From assembly GCF_002994745.2 (NCBI RefSeq), contig NC_037090.1, forward strand, positions 41,812,001-41,876,000: a stretch of DNA of 64,000 nt, written 5' to 3'. Below the pieces are notes generated by a model. It saw only the letters and a program-made list of their open reading frames with translations, was not told the DNA's origin and did not search any database. Below, one piece after another: positions 34,681 through 46,016 of this stretch (the first letter of the stretch is position 1; every line of letters begins with the position of its first letter). Source of the stretch: Rosa chinensis (lineage: Eukaryota > Streptophyta > Magnoliopsida > Rosales > Rosaceae). Position numbers and translations under genes: made by a program.

Positions 34681-35002
34681 AACTCCGGTATAGGCTAGGC
34701 ATCGGCTGTTTTTTTTTTTTTTTTTTTTTTTGCAAATAGTTCACATTAAGTTTTAGTACGTTCAACCAAAAAAAAATTTTGTCCCGATAAACTTTTCCCT
34801 TTACTCAGACAACAGAATCTGTTGTCTGAATTCTCTAAATTATAACAAACTTGAAAAAGTTGAATTGGTGTTGATTTTGATACCATTTAGACGACATAAA
34901 TAGTTAAATCTGTTGTCTGAAGACGTTCAAAAAAATCAGACAACAGAAAAAAGGTCTTCTGTCGTCTGAGGGGTATGGTATGAAGCATTTTTTGGCATAG
35001 TG

Positions 35003-35672
35003 ATAGCACTAAGATATGGTGTTTCTGGACCAAGAATATTTTCATCATCTTGCCTTGGCCAAAATTGATCTTTATTGGTGTCAAGACTATGGATAACCAT
35101 TGGTGTGCTTAGTGGGTGAGCTTTGTCCATACCAAATCTCTTTAGAACTTTTTCAATATACGCTGATTGATGGACACGAATTCCACTAGCTAAATGCTTG
35201 ATTTGCAAACTGAGACAATATTTTGTTTTACCAAGGTCTTTCATTTCAAACTCACGTTTCAAATATTCAACAGTCTTTTCAAGCTCCTTAGAGCTTCAAA
35301 TTAAATTCATGTCGTCGACATCTGCGATTATTGCAAAACGAGAGACTGATTTCTTAATGAAAACACAAGGACATATAAGATCATTAATGAATCCATCCTT
35401 GAGTAGATACTGACTAAGACAATTATACCACATTCGTCCAGATTGTTTAAGTCTATATAATGATTGTCTCAATTTGATTGAGTACATGTTATGTGGTTTT
35501 GTGGTTGCTTCAGGCAAATTAAACCCTTCTGGGACTTTCATGTAAATATCAGTATCTAATTCACCATATAGGTATGCAGTAACAACGTCCATAAGTCGCA
35601 TATCAAGTTTTTCTGAAACCACAAAACTTATTAGATAGCGGAACGTAATAGCATCCATCACGGGGGAATATG
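35003..35672 (-). pseudogene. pol: Copia reverse transcriptase, C-terminal part
   Basis: The minus strand reads MDVVTAYLYGELDTDIYMK, then SLYRLKQSGRMWYN, a degenerate catalytic box (IADVDDMNLI, in place of YVDD), and KDLGKTKYCLSLQI. The last is the connection typical of Copia polymerases. Stops break the frame. It lies between the CACTA element and element B. Confidence 0.85.
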
Positions 35673-37328
35673 TGATGCGGCTGAAATAGCCTCACAATTT
35701 AACCCTGCAAAATGTAGTTGTCAGTATAGGATAAGCAGGGATCGTTCAGTCCGGGGATTGTAGGGTACGCCTACACAAAAAGGTCAATTAACAAATAAAA
35801 GAATAAAATGGGGGGTTTTGAAATTTGGTTTCTAATCTACTTAAAATAAAAACAAAACAAATAAAACTATATACAATGATCGACTTCCCTAACCTAGACC
35901 AATACCACTCGAAAATTACTAAGTGTAAAAACAGAAAATTCATTTCAACATGCTACAAAAATGTGCCCATCTTTAATGCCTAGATAAGAGCTCAAATGAA
36001 AAGCCTCAGCGGATCAATCCACTTATCTGATTCATTCTAATGTAGGCTTGGATCGAAAGAGTCCTTACCAAGCCTAATACTACTAATTTTTGAAAACACT
36101 CAGCGTAATTCTCTTAACTAATAGTATTATCTAACCCTTGAATCAACTCACACGTGCAAATTAACCATTACACATAGAATTTAACACGTAATTTCCAGAA
36201 TCATTTAATCATTAAAGCATGATTTTTACCACTTTTTAGAACTAATTGCTACTTGTTTAACCCAGCGCCTTAACAAATAACAATTACTCTTGACAAATTA
36301 AGAAAACATACAAGAACTCTCACCGTTATTCTAGCATGCAAACTTATGAACCTAACTCTGAAAATTATCAAAACACATAAAAGGGCACAAGATTGTAACA
36401 TGCATCATAAAAGAATTCTCAAAATTAACTCAATAATAAACTGAAAATCTCAAAAATATTAATAAAAATATTCTGAAAATTTCATGTCTCCAATTACACA
36501 ACTCGCAAATTGAAACACACAAAACCGAAATAAAAATTGTAAGTAAAGTCATAGTTACACTTTGAAGCTTTCCTCAGCGGCTTAGCAACAAGGTGATGAA
36601 CTTGTCTCTACTATGGTGGTGGAGCGTCCTTGACTCAGCGCCTTAGAGCTTTGTAGATTGATGGATGGATGGTGGTTACGGTCTTGTAAGATATGGAGGT
36701 TTGAGGAGTGAATTGGGTAGTCTTGGAATGATCTTGGCTGGGAAGTGATCTTGGCTGGGAAGTGATGCAAATTTAGTTCTGGACGTTGCCTATTTATAGG
36801 GGAGCATTGGTTGGCTTTCCCAACTGAAACGTCTTCTTTATGGCCTTAACTCCTCTCATAATGGGGCAATTCCTTTAATTTCCAAGCTGAAATGTCTTTC
36901 TCTTATTTATTTTTCCAGCTGAAACATCTTTTTCTTTTATTCCTCAACTGAAAACATCTTTTCTCCTTTATTTCCCTTCTTCATTACTTGGTCAAATATC
37001 TTAATGCTTTATTTTATGACTCCATCATTGCTGTTTCCAAGAGTTCAACCAGGCAACGTTTCCTACAACAAGCAGGAGAATATCAGAATTTTCTAGAGAA
37101 AATAAAGGGAATTAAAATAATGTAAAGACCGCAAAAACAGTCGACAGTGAGGAATCCTGATCCAGCTAGGATTCTTCATGAATTTTTTGTTTTCTGCCTA
37201 TTTCACGCCAAACACTCTACAAGACTCTTAAAATGACTCGTTGACTCAAAACACGAAACTTAAGGGAGAAACAAGGCTAAAATGGAGCATATACTCATTA
37301 ATATTATCACACTTTTTTGCTGCTATCA
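35673..37328 (-). repeat. Element B, left LTR (3' LTR in sense), 1,656 bp
   Basis: It starts TGATGCGGCTG and ends GCTGCTATCA. It carries a GTGATCTTGGCTGGGAA duplication near 36730-36760 and, on the minus strand, a TATAAATAG box near 36790. It is collinear with the right LTR apart from 178 bp (35880-36057) absent from that copy. Confidence 0.9.
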
Positions 37329-37345
37329 ACTACCCCACACTTAGC
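37329..37345 (-). promoter_or_regulatory. Element B polypurine tract
   Basis: The complement of ACTACCCCACACTTAG is a G-rich purine tract directly inside the LTR, the site where plus-strand DNA synthesis is primed. The same AAGTGTGGGG core is found at the equivalent place in elements A and C. Confidence 0.75.
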
Positions 37346-39126
37346 TTTTGCTAGTCCCTTAGCAAAATAAAAATACAAAACAAAACAACGACTCAACAAA
37401 AAACAAGTAAATGACTCTACTTCCCCTAACTGTTGTCTCAGAGACTCCAAACTCATGGCTTTCACGTTAAACACTTAATCAAAATTGCATAGATAATTCC
37501 GTGGTTAATAAACCTGTGACATTCATATGACTAAGCAAGATATGGAGAACTTAAGTTATACAGTGAATGATAGCATGTTTCGAACAAGTCCAATCCAAAC
37601 TCACAGGGCATACTCTCGATTTTTCTCTCAGAAATGGCTATGCTTAAAAGCTTCACTCTCAAGTATATGCAAGAGAATAAATTGTAAGGCAACAAACAGC
37701 TTGCATATTTCATCAATAAATGCATTTTGTGAAGAATTATTAAAGACCTCATGAAATGACTAAGTGCACAAATGGACCTAAACCATAAGCTCGACTGCGT
37801 ACCTGACTCCACTAACCAAAGACTGCCCATCTCAAGGATCAAGTTAGCACTTAAAACAGGTTGTAATGGGGCTAAGCTAGGGTTCTCGAAATGAAGATTA
37901 AGGATACAAAAATCCTAAGGACCTAGCAGAGCACATAAGGACCACCTTATGTCATCATTTTTGTAGACCAAATATCATTGTTTTGGGCCAAACCTTCACT
38001 CTAACCAACATGGGAATGGACAAAGGCATAATTTTCAACTTTGAGCCTTCTACAAATTTGAAAGTCCAAAACCACACTTCAACAATTTCCCAAGAGTTTT
38101 CTTTTCAATTTTTCTTCTATTTTGCCGCTTTTCTTTCTTTCTTTTTCATTTTCATTTTCTTTCATTTTTTTTTACGGCAAATTTTTTTTTTTTTTCTCTT
38201 CTTTTTTTCTTGGATTTTCCCCACCCCACACTTGTCTTTCATCGTCACCCCTACATACTATGTCATGCTCTACTAAGTCCCTAAGACAAGGGTAGAGATA
38301 TCCTGTACTAAGCTCATGGTAGGGTAGTGAGGGTGATGAAACAAAGGTTTTCAACGTAGGCTCAAAGGGGTTCATTCTAAAGAGTCCCACGACGGGCACA
38401 GTTGGGGACACATGCTTGTTTGGCTATGGTGGTTACCCTAATGCCTTCTATCCTATCCAGGATCAGTGCATATTATGGCATACAAGTTTTGACAGTCACA
38501 ACAGCCGAGTTCTAGTACTCTCTAGTCCATTAAAATCTATGGCACATGATCATTGGATTTCAAAGAATGATGAGGTTTTGCAAATACAGCCATGAAATTC
38601 TAGAATTATCAATTAAGCACTCAAAAAGAAAGTATTTTAGCTCAACAGCTCACTTAGGGTCAAATGAATTAGACTTAATCCTAGCATGCTTAATGAACCA
38701 AGTTACAATCCTATCTCAAATCTTCATACAAGCATCAGAATGTCGATTAACCACAGAATTCAATTAAGTCCTATTTTGATTGTCAAAACCTTCAGCCATG
38801 AATTCAGAGACATGTTCATCCTAGACATTAGAGGCATCCTAAGACTCAAACACACAAAAAGACTCTATAAAACCAACTTCTTCTTTTTTCTTTTTTTTTT
38901 TTAACTGAAATAAAGGTGTAAACCCACCCCACACTTAGAATCTACATTGTCTTAATGTAGGCAAAAAGTATGGTATATAGACCCTAAATATGGGGGGCTA
39001 CGAAAATAAGGGAAGGGTAAAATAAACAAACAAACAAACAAAGACCCAAGTACAATTCAACCTAAGCAAGTGAAGGGATAGAAATGTCAAACTCTCGTTG
39101 ATGGCTCCTTCACCGCTTCGTTTGAA

Positions 39127-39151
39127 ATGGGTTGCCTCCCATGCAGCGCTT
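39127..39151 (-). other. Post-pol conserved hairpin, element B
   Basis: On the minus strand this reads AAGCGCTGC then ATGGGAGGCAACCCAT: stem ATGGG/CCCAT, loop AGGCAA. It is the counterpart of the hairpin after pol in element A, with the outer base pair swapped. Confidence 0.75.
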
Positions 39152-40211
39152 AATATTTATAGTCCTTCAGCCTGGACTTTTCTCCTTGTTCACACGTGCT
39201 CATTCCTTGGGTGCCTCCTCGAGGGGTATCTCTTCCAATGTGTGCTCCACAAATGACTCACCAGATCAAGTGTTAGTAACATATACAAGGTTAGGAATAC
39301 AAACATTATGTCTTTCCTACTTTCTAAGTTACTTTACATACTTAGGTACTGGAACAGAGGATCCAATATACCTTAAGCATGCCACACAACACGTTTTTTT
39401 TTTTTTTTTTTTTTTTTAGTTTATTGTAAACATAGTTAATATCTCAATTGATTCCAAGTTGTAAGTCGAGCCCAATAGAAACCACTACTATTGGTGAGAT
39501 ACGATATAGGGATAGTCGCCTAGACATAAGTCTCTTTCCTTTGTTTCAGAAGGCCGAATGGCCAGATTAAGAGGTAAGTGAGAGGGAGGACTCATTTTAG
39601 TGATACTACGGAGGCTACTCCCTCATTGAGGTTTAGGCCCCTATCGGCTACTCCCACATAGTGGTTTACGCTCATTCTATAGTATCTCTGAGATCCAATT
39701 GAACCCATCACCCAGGGTCTCAACCTAAGACACCATCCGTATGCGCCCCTTACTCAGCTGGGAAATTAACTAATGTGTTAGACCGTTCTCCAAGTGCTAA
39801 TAAAGGCCGCCCTCAACCTCAAGAGACCTGAGTAAGGTACTAATGAAGGGTTTAGGCCAATATTAACAAAAGGGCCCTTGTCTACTCATACGATTTTACA
39901 CACTTACAACAATTAAGTATTTAGCTGAATTCATATCCACATACAATTTTACAACAATTAAGTAAATTAATCTAAATGAAACACATACAATTTACAATAT
40001 GCTTGAAAAAACAACTTCTACAAATTGTACAACAATGATAAAAGACATGCTTAATTTTGTAACACTCATAAAACTTAAACTAAATCACAATTAAAGCTTG
40101 GCATAACCGAAATCGCAATTTGTCACCATTCCACAAGTGTAGTACAAAAATTAGCATGCATTCTATATACAACAAAATCGATGACACTTTAAGTGCAAGG
40201 GATTTTAACAA

Positions 40212-40229
40212 TCCCCGGCAACGGCGCCA
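40212..40229 (-). promoter_or_regulatory. Element B primer binding site (tRNA-Asp)
   Basis: The complement is TGGCGCCGTTGCCGGGGA, which matches the 3' end of plant tRNA-Asp including CCA. It lies 5 nt from the LTR edge at 40235. Confidence 0.9.
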
Positions 40230-40234
40230 AAAAT

Positions 40235-41712
40235 TGGTGCGGCTGAAATAGCCTCACAATTTAACCCTGCAAAATGTAGTTGTCAGTATAGGATAAGCAG
40301 GGATCGTTCAGTCCGGGGATTGTAGGGTACGCCTACACAAAAAGGTCAATTAACAAATAAAAGAATAAAATGGGGGGTTTTGAAATTTGGTTTCTAATCT
40401 ACTTAAAATAAAAACAAAACAAATAAAACTATATACAATGAAGAGTCCTTACCAAGCCTAATACTACTAATTTTTGAAAACACTCAGCGTAATTCTCTTA
40501 ACTAGTAGTATTATCTAACCCTTGAGTCAACTCACACGTGCAAATTAACCATTACACATAGAATTTAACACGTAATTTCCAGAATCATTTAATCATTAAA
40601 GCATGATTTTTACCACTTTTTAGAACTAATTGCTACTTGTTTAACTCAGCGCCTTAACAAATAACAATTACTCTTGGCAAATTAAGAAAACATACAAGAA
40701 CTCTTACCGTTATTCTAGCATGCAAACTTATGAACCTAACTCTGAAAATTATCAAAACACATAAAAGGGCACAAGATTGTAACATGCATCATAAAAGAAT
40801 TCTCAAAATTAACTCAATAATAAACTGAAAATCTCAAAAATATTAATAAAAATATTCTGAAAATTTCATGTCTCCAATTACACAACTCGCAAATTGAAAC
40901 ACACAAAACCGAAATAAAAATTGTAAGTAAAGTCATAGTTACACTTTGAAGCTTTCCTCAGCGGCTTAGCAACAAGGTGATGAACTTGTCTCTACTATGG
41001 TGGTGGAGCGTCCTTGACTCAGCGCCTTAGAGCTTTGTAGATTGATGGATGGATGGTGGTTACGGTCTTGTAAGATATGGAGGTTTGAGGAGTGAATTGG
41101 GTAGTCTTGGAATGATCTTGGCTGGGAAGTGATCTTGGCTGGGAAGTGATGCAAATTTAGTTCTGGACGTTGCCTATTTATAGGGGAGCATTGGTTGGCT
41201 TTCCCAACTGAAACGTCTTCTTTATGGCCTTAACTCCTCTCATAATGGGGCAATTCCTTTAATTTCCAAGCTGAAACGTCTTTCTCTTATTTATTTTTCC
41301 AGCTGAAACATCTTTTTCTTTTATTCCTCAACTGAAAACATCTTTTCTCCTTTATTTCCCTTCTTCATTACTTGGTCAAATATCTTAATGCTTTATTTTA
41401 TGACTCCATCATTGCTGTTTCCAAGAGTTCAACCAGGCAACGTTTCCTACAACAAGCAGGAGAATATCAGAATTTTCTAGAGAAAATAAAGGGAATTAAA
41501 ATAATGTAAAGACCGCAAAAACAGTCGACAGTGAGGAATCCTGATCCAGCTAGGATTCTTCATGAATTTTTTGTTTTCTGCCTATTTCACGCCAAACACT
41601 CTACAAGACTCTTAAAATGACTCGTTGACTCAAAACACGAAACTTAAGGGAGAAACAAGGCTAAAATGGAGCATATACTCATTAATATTATCACACTTTT
41701 TTGCTGCTATCA
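40235..41712 (-). repeat. Element B, right LTR (5' LTR in sense), 1,478 bp
   Basis: It starts TGGTGCGGCTG (one change from the left LTR start) and ends GCTGCTATCA. It lacks 178 bp relative to the left copy; the join is CAATGA|AGAGTCC. Elsewhere only scattered single-base changes were noticed. Confidence 0.9.
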
Positions 41713-42181
41713 ATATGTTTCATCATAATCAATTCCGGGTCTTTATAAAAAACCCTGCGCCACAAGTCACACCTTATATCTTGCAATCTCATTATTCTCA
41801 TTGCGCTTTCTTAGAAATACCCATTTGTAACCAACTGGTTTTACATTTGGTGGTGTTTGGACAACAGGTCCGAAGACACTGCACTTGTCTGGAGAATTTA
41901 ATTCTACTTGGATTGCATCTTTCCATTTGAGCCAATCATGTCTCTATCTGCATTCATTGACAGAGCGAGGCTCAGTATCATTGTCTTTTATTATTTCAGT
42001 AGCTATTGCGAATGAAAATATATTATCAATGATCATATCTTTACGATCCCACAACTCATTGGTGTACGGAAATTTCCTTATTTTCAGGTACCTGAGCCTC
42101 AATAGAGAATTGTGTGTCACCAAAAGCATTGTCCTCTTCTGTAATTTCAGAATCATGAGTTGTGGGTCGGACATTGATATC
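41713..42181 (-). pseudogene. pol: Copia reverse transcriptase, N-terminal part
   Basis: Minus-strand translation gives the start of the Copia polymerase: a PNVKPVGYKWVFLRK block followed by RLVAQGF and PGIDYDETY, with stops. The 5' half continues into 35672 once element B is removed; upstream it continues at 60805 once element A is removed. Confidence 0.8.
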
Positions 42182-43971
42182 TGATAGGAGCACAAAGTGT
42201 GACGTTTTTAATATGTATTTTCCCTCATTTAGCTAAGTTATTCTGTTAAAATTACTAATTATAACATCATTTATGTTTTTAGGTACTTCAAGGTCGGAAA
42301 TGGAGAAAAGAGCCAAAAAAGAGTTAAAATAAGAGTAAAATAAAGACAAGTCATTTTAGAAACTTTCCTCTTTCACTTTAGGAAATATTTCCTATTTTGT
42401 TTTAGGGAACTTTCTTTGAACTTTCCTATTAAAGAGAGAATTTAGGAGTCCATCAAATTAAGAACTCTTGAGTGATGAATTCAAGGAAAACTTAAAGGAA
42501 AAATCAGGAAGAATTCAAGGAGATAAAAGGGAGTGTTTATAATAAATATTTATTCTTGATTATCTTATTTTCTATTGATTATAGACACCAATTAATTTCT
42601 GATTTTTCTTGATTGTAGGAGTTCATTATGTGCACAATTGGAAGAAGAAATTAGTGCAATTTAAAGGAGAGGAATAAGGGATGTATCTGGTCACTATTCA
42701 AGGAATATACAATGAGTCATTAAGGGGAAAAGAGATCAGAAAAATCAAGACTTTGTCATGAGAGAATCAAGTAAATTTGGAGGAGAAATCACCTCAAGAT
42801 GATTGGCCATGATTGCATCACAAGAGATGACAAATCCACTATAAATAGCAGCCATTCTCTACTCTAAAATCATCACTTCTTCATACAAAATTCAGTTCAT
42901 TAGCTTAGCTCTCTTCTCTCCAAAACCCTCTCCAAATATGCAGAAAAAGCCTCTTGTCGTGAAGAGCTTTAGGACTTCTCCAAGGCTGTTTGTGTTCTTG
43001 AAGGCCAAGCCTTGTGTTCTCTTGATGTTCTCCAAGCTTCCTTGAAGATCAAAAAGTGTAATTCATGGCCCTTATTTCTGTTTTCGTACTCTTTAGTATT
43101 GAATTTCAGATTTCTTTTATGAGCTTTATTATTGGAATTGGATTTTTGTTGAGAATGAGTTTATGTTAGTAATTTTCAGATTTGTTTCTTTATGTTCTTG
43201 ATTTGTTTATGATATCTTTATAATCTGATTTTGTGCCATCCTTTTATATCTTTAAGCATATGATTTTGGTTGAACAATTATGTTAATCTGCAGGTTGATA
43301 AAGCCAAATTTGTGTTCTGATTCACCTAATCGTTTTAGGGCAGAAATTAAAGTGGTAAAGGCTATGTACAATGGTCGAGATTATATGCTACATGTTTGTG
43401 CGTTTGTAACTTCTTATGGATGCCTACATGTTTGAATTCAGAATTCTAATTGCACTTAATGATTCATATTTAATGTTGACGGATGCTCTTCAGTATTAAC
43501 GTGATGTTTCATATGAAATATTTTGAGTTACGGACTTTTCCTAACTTAGGAGATTCAAAAGAAGAATTAAAGTGGTACTCGATCTCTTCAGACTTGTACT
43601 TCGAATTCATTTCTGATATTTAGTGTTGGCACGATTTTAGATTGTTTAGATTGAAATAATTCATTGCATGTTGATATGGTTTGGAAATTCTGATTTGAGT
43701 GTGAAGAAGTCGATCACATGTATATATTTATCTTTTTGTTTTATTTCGTAGGAACTTAGAAACCAAAAGTTGAATCCCCCTTTTTTATGGATTGTTTCTT
43801 TTGTAAATTTGTAAATAAATACTTGTTAATACTTGTTTTAATAATTACTAATTTAAATTGACCAATCTTTGCAGGAGTACCCTCAATCCCCGGTTAGAAC
43901 GATCCCTACTTGCTTATATACTAACGAATGACAACAGGGTTTTAAATTGAGTGCCTATTTTGGCCACATCA
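42182..43971 (+). repeat. Element A 5' LTR, 1,790 bp
   Basis: It starts TGATAGGAGC and ends TTGGCCACATCA. A TATAAATAG box at about 42840 followed by a CT-rich leader marks the likely transcription start. Length differs by 10 bp from the 3' LTR and several substitutions are visible, so the insertion is older than that of element C. Confidence 0.92.
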
Positions 43972-43976
43972 ATTTT

Positions 43977-43994
43977 TGGCGCCGTTGCCGGGGA
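43977..43994 (+). promoter_or_regulatory. Element A primer binding site (tRNA-Asp)
   Basis: TGGCGCCGTTGCCGGGGA is complementary to the 3' end of plant tRNA-Asp with CCA. It lies 5 nt after the LTR. Confidence 0.92.
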
Positions 43995-43997
43995 TTG

Positions 43998-44831
43998 AAA
44001 AATTCTTTGTTAAAAATGTGTCATTTATTGTATATATTAGTTGTTTATAAACTATTTGAAACTTAGTTTAAATTAACCAGGATGTTATTTATATTGTTGA
44101 ACACGAGTTTTAATTGTAAGTTGTAAATTGAACGGAATAGGTGAAGTCTCTTTTGTTAATATTGGCCTAAACCCCTTATTGGCGCCTAGTTCAGGTCCCT
44201 TAAGGTTGAGGGCGGCCTTTATTAACACTTGTTGAACTGTCTTCACACTTGTGAACTTTCTTATCTTAGTAAGTATAGCCTATGTGGAATGGTGTCTAGG
44301 AAGGGGACAACGTTCATAACGGGTTTTGGATCCAGAAGTGCTTACAAATGGGCCTAAACCACTGTGTGGGAGTAGCTCATGCCAAAATGGATTCTGCCTC
44401 TTGTGGTCGCCCTCCCCCACCTGGCCATTTCAGTAAGGTTGCCCAAAGGATTTGAAAGGGAGTTTGTGTTTAGGCGACTATACTTGGGCCGCACGTCCAC
44501 CTTGATTTACCGCTTGGAATTAAATTTGATATCAATTATATTTATAACGAAAGAAAATGTTGTGATACGCTGAGGTTTATTGGATTAAACATAATCTTGA
44601 AAAAGGTAGCTGTTTCAGCCCCATTGCACATTGAGATTCCCTGTTCCCGTACCTAAGTGTTGAAAATAAAATGAGTATAGACTAATTAAAGCTCCCTCAT
44701 TTTTATTTTTATTTTTATTTATTATTTTTATTATTTTTATTTTTTATTTTTATGTTTGAATAGGAATTCATTATACTTGTTTTCTATTTTATAACTTGTA
44801 TATTAATTGTTTTATCTTGTAGGGTCCATGA
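43998..44831 (+). other. Element A leader
   Basis: An untranslated leader between primer site and gag. It contains blocks GGCCTAAACC, GTTGAGGGCGGCC and ACTGTGTGGGAGTAG that recur, in minus sense, in elements B (about 39590-39850) and C (about 52430-52770), so the leader is conserved across families. A T-rich low-complexity run (44700-44760) precedes gag. Confidence 0.75.
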
Positions 44832-46013
44832 ATGTCCAAGTCAGTTAGCAAGCTTTCAGAAATCAAAGAACGGTTGGATAGGATAAAACGAAATCAAGAG
44901 CTTCCAAATTTCTTAGACATTCCTATCCAAACTCCCTTGGCATTTAGACAACTATCAATTGACACCCAAGGGAGAAGGACAGAAGAAGAAGCTAACTCGG
45001 GTTCAAACTCCTCAAGTTACTTGTCAGAAGAGGAGGAAGAAGAACCCATGGCTGGATTGAATCAGACTATAAGGCAACTGTCTTCATCCAATGAAGGAGG
45101 AGCTGCCCCAACTTGCATCATCTACCCAGAACCAGCTGATGGTAAGGTAGCAGAGTTTGAATTGAAGAGTGGTTTCTTGCACCACCTTCCCAAGTTTCAT
45201 GGACTTATGAATGAGGACGCCAATAAGCATCTCAAGGAATTCCAGTTCGTGTGTGGGAGTATGTGCCCTCAGAATGCTGACCTTAACATCCTAAAGTTGA
45301 AGGCATTCCCTTTCTCTCTTGAAGATAGGGCGAAGACATGGCTGTTTGATCTTCCCTCACGCCATGTGGACTCTTGGAACAAGATGGTTAATGAATTCCT
45401 TACAAAGTACTTCCCAGCCTCGCGGGTAACTGTCCTAAGGAAGCAGATAACTGGGATACAACAAGCTGTTGATGAATCATTCTGCTCCTATTATGAGAGG
45501 TTCAAGACTTTAGTGGCGTCATGCCCTTCACATGGGATGAAGGAGGGGAACCTACTCACCTATTTCTATGAGGGACTTCTCCCTCTTGAAAGACAATTGT
45601 TGGATGCTGCAGCTGGAGGGTCCTTTATGGATAAGACACCTGACGTGGCTAAGGAGCTGTTGGCAAATCGTTCTCTCAATTATCAACAATATGAGGGGGC
45701 ATTATCCTCCTCAAGGAGGGTAAATGAGGTAACTTCTAACTCAGCACTTGAGGAAAAGTTGAATAATATGAGTGCTTTGTTGTCTCAGGTATTGATCGGG
45801 AAAGGCCAAGAAGGAGTAATGGCGTGTGGGGTGTGCTCTACTCAAGGGCATCCAACTGATCAATGCCCCCAACTAATACAAAATGGTGGATGGGAGTCCT
45901 TAAATGCTTTTGAATCTCAAAGGTACAAACCTTTTTCCAACACGTACAATCCAGGGCTTAGGGACCATCCTAACTTTCGTTGGAGCAATACGGAGAATGT
46001 TCAGAATCCCTAG
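44832..46013 (+). CDS. gag: Element A gag, Athila-like
   Basis: Encodes a capsid/nucleocapsid protein of 393 residues. The retrotransposon gag domain lies at about residues 110-290 (FHGLMNEDANKHLKEF, KAFPFSLEDRAKTWL, EFLTKYFPASR). A classical zinc knuckle C-x2-C-x4-H-x4-C is at residues 332-345, followed by a Asn/Gln-rich tail. It ends in a TAG (46011-46013), after which the same frame stays open into pol. The stop is probably a CAG-to-TAG change, or a site of readthrough; see findings. Confidence 0.88.
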   Translation: MSKSVSKLSEIKERLDRIKRNQELPNFLDIPIQTPLAFRQLSIDTQGRRTEEEANSGSNSSSYLSEEEEEEPMAGLNQTIRQLSSSNEGGAAPTCIIYPEPADGKVAEFELKSGFLHHLPKFHGLMNEDANKHLKEFQFVCGSMCPQNADLNILKLKAFPFSLEDRAKTWLFDLPSRHVDSWNKMVNEFLTKYFPASRVTVLRKQITGIQQAVDESFCSYYERFKTLVASCPSHGMKEGNLLTYFYEGLLPLERQLLDAAAGGSFMDKTPDVAKELLANRSLNYQQYEGALSSSRRVNEVTSNSALEEKLNNMSALLSQVLIGKGQEGVMACGVCSTQGHPTDQCPQLIQNGGWESLNAFESQRYKPFSNTYNPGLRDHPNFRWSNTENVQNP

Positions 46014-46016
46014 AAT

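Larger units (their letters stand above)
29413..35005. mobile_element. CACTA transposon (5,587 bp) carrying a C48 protease gene
   Basis: The element body is 29416-35002. The ends are perfect inverted repeats beginning CACTATGCCAAAAAATGC (22 bp shared). The 3-bp target duplication ATA (29413-29415 and 35003-35005) is standard for CACTA elements. Subterminal regions hold many copies of CAGACGACAGA and TCTGTYGTYTGA in both orientations. The host Copia frame continues across the insertion. No transposase of the TNPD type was recognised. The only coding region seen is the protease gene on the minus strand. Confidence 0.92.
35668..41717 (-). mobile_element. Element B: Gypsy-like LTR element without gag-pol
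   Basis: The element body is 35673-41712. TSD ATATG is exact (35668-35672 and 41713-41717). LTRs are 35673-37328 and 40235-41712. The primer site lies inside the right LTR (40212-40229) and the polypurine tract inside the left LTR, so it is transcribed on the minus strand. The 2.9-kb interior has only a leader and the post-pol region of Athila-like elements; no gag or pol remains. Peptides read in it are short and unlike any protein. It must be mobilised in trans if at all. Confidence 0.88.

Noticed and set aside
36582..36770. A 62-codon minus-strand frame repeated at 40966-41154
   Set aside because: It lies in both LTRs of element B; it is an LTR sequence, not a gene.
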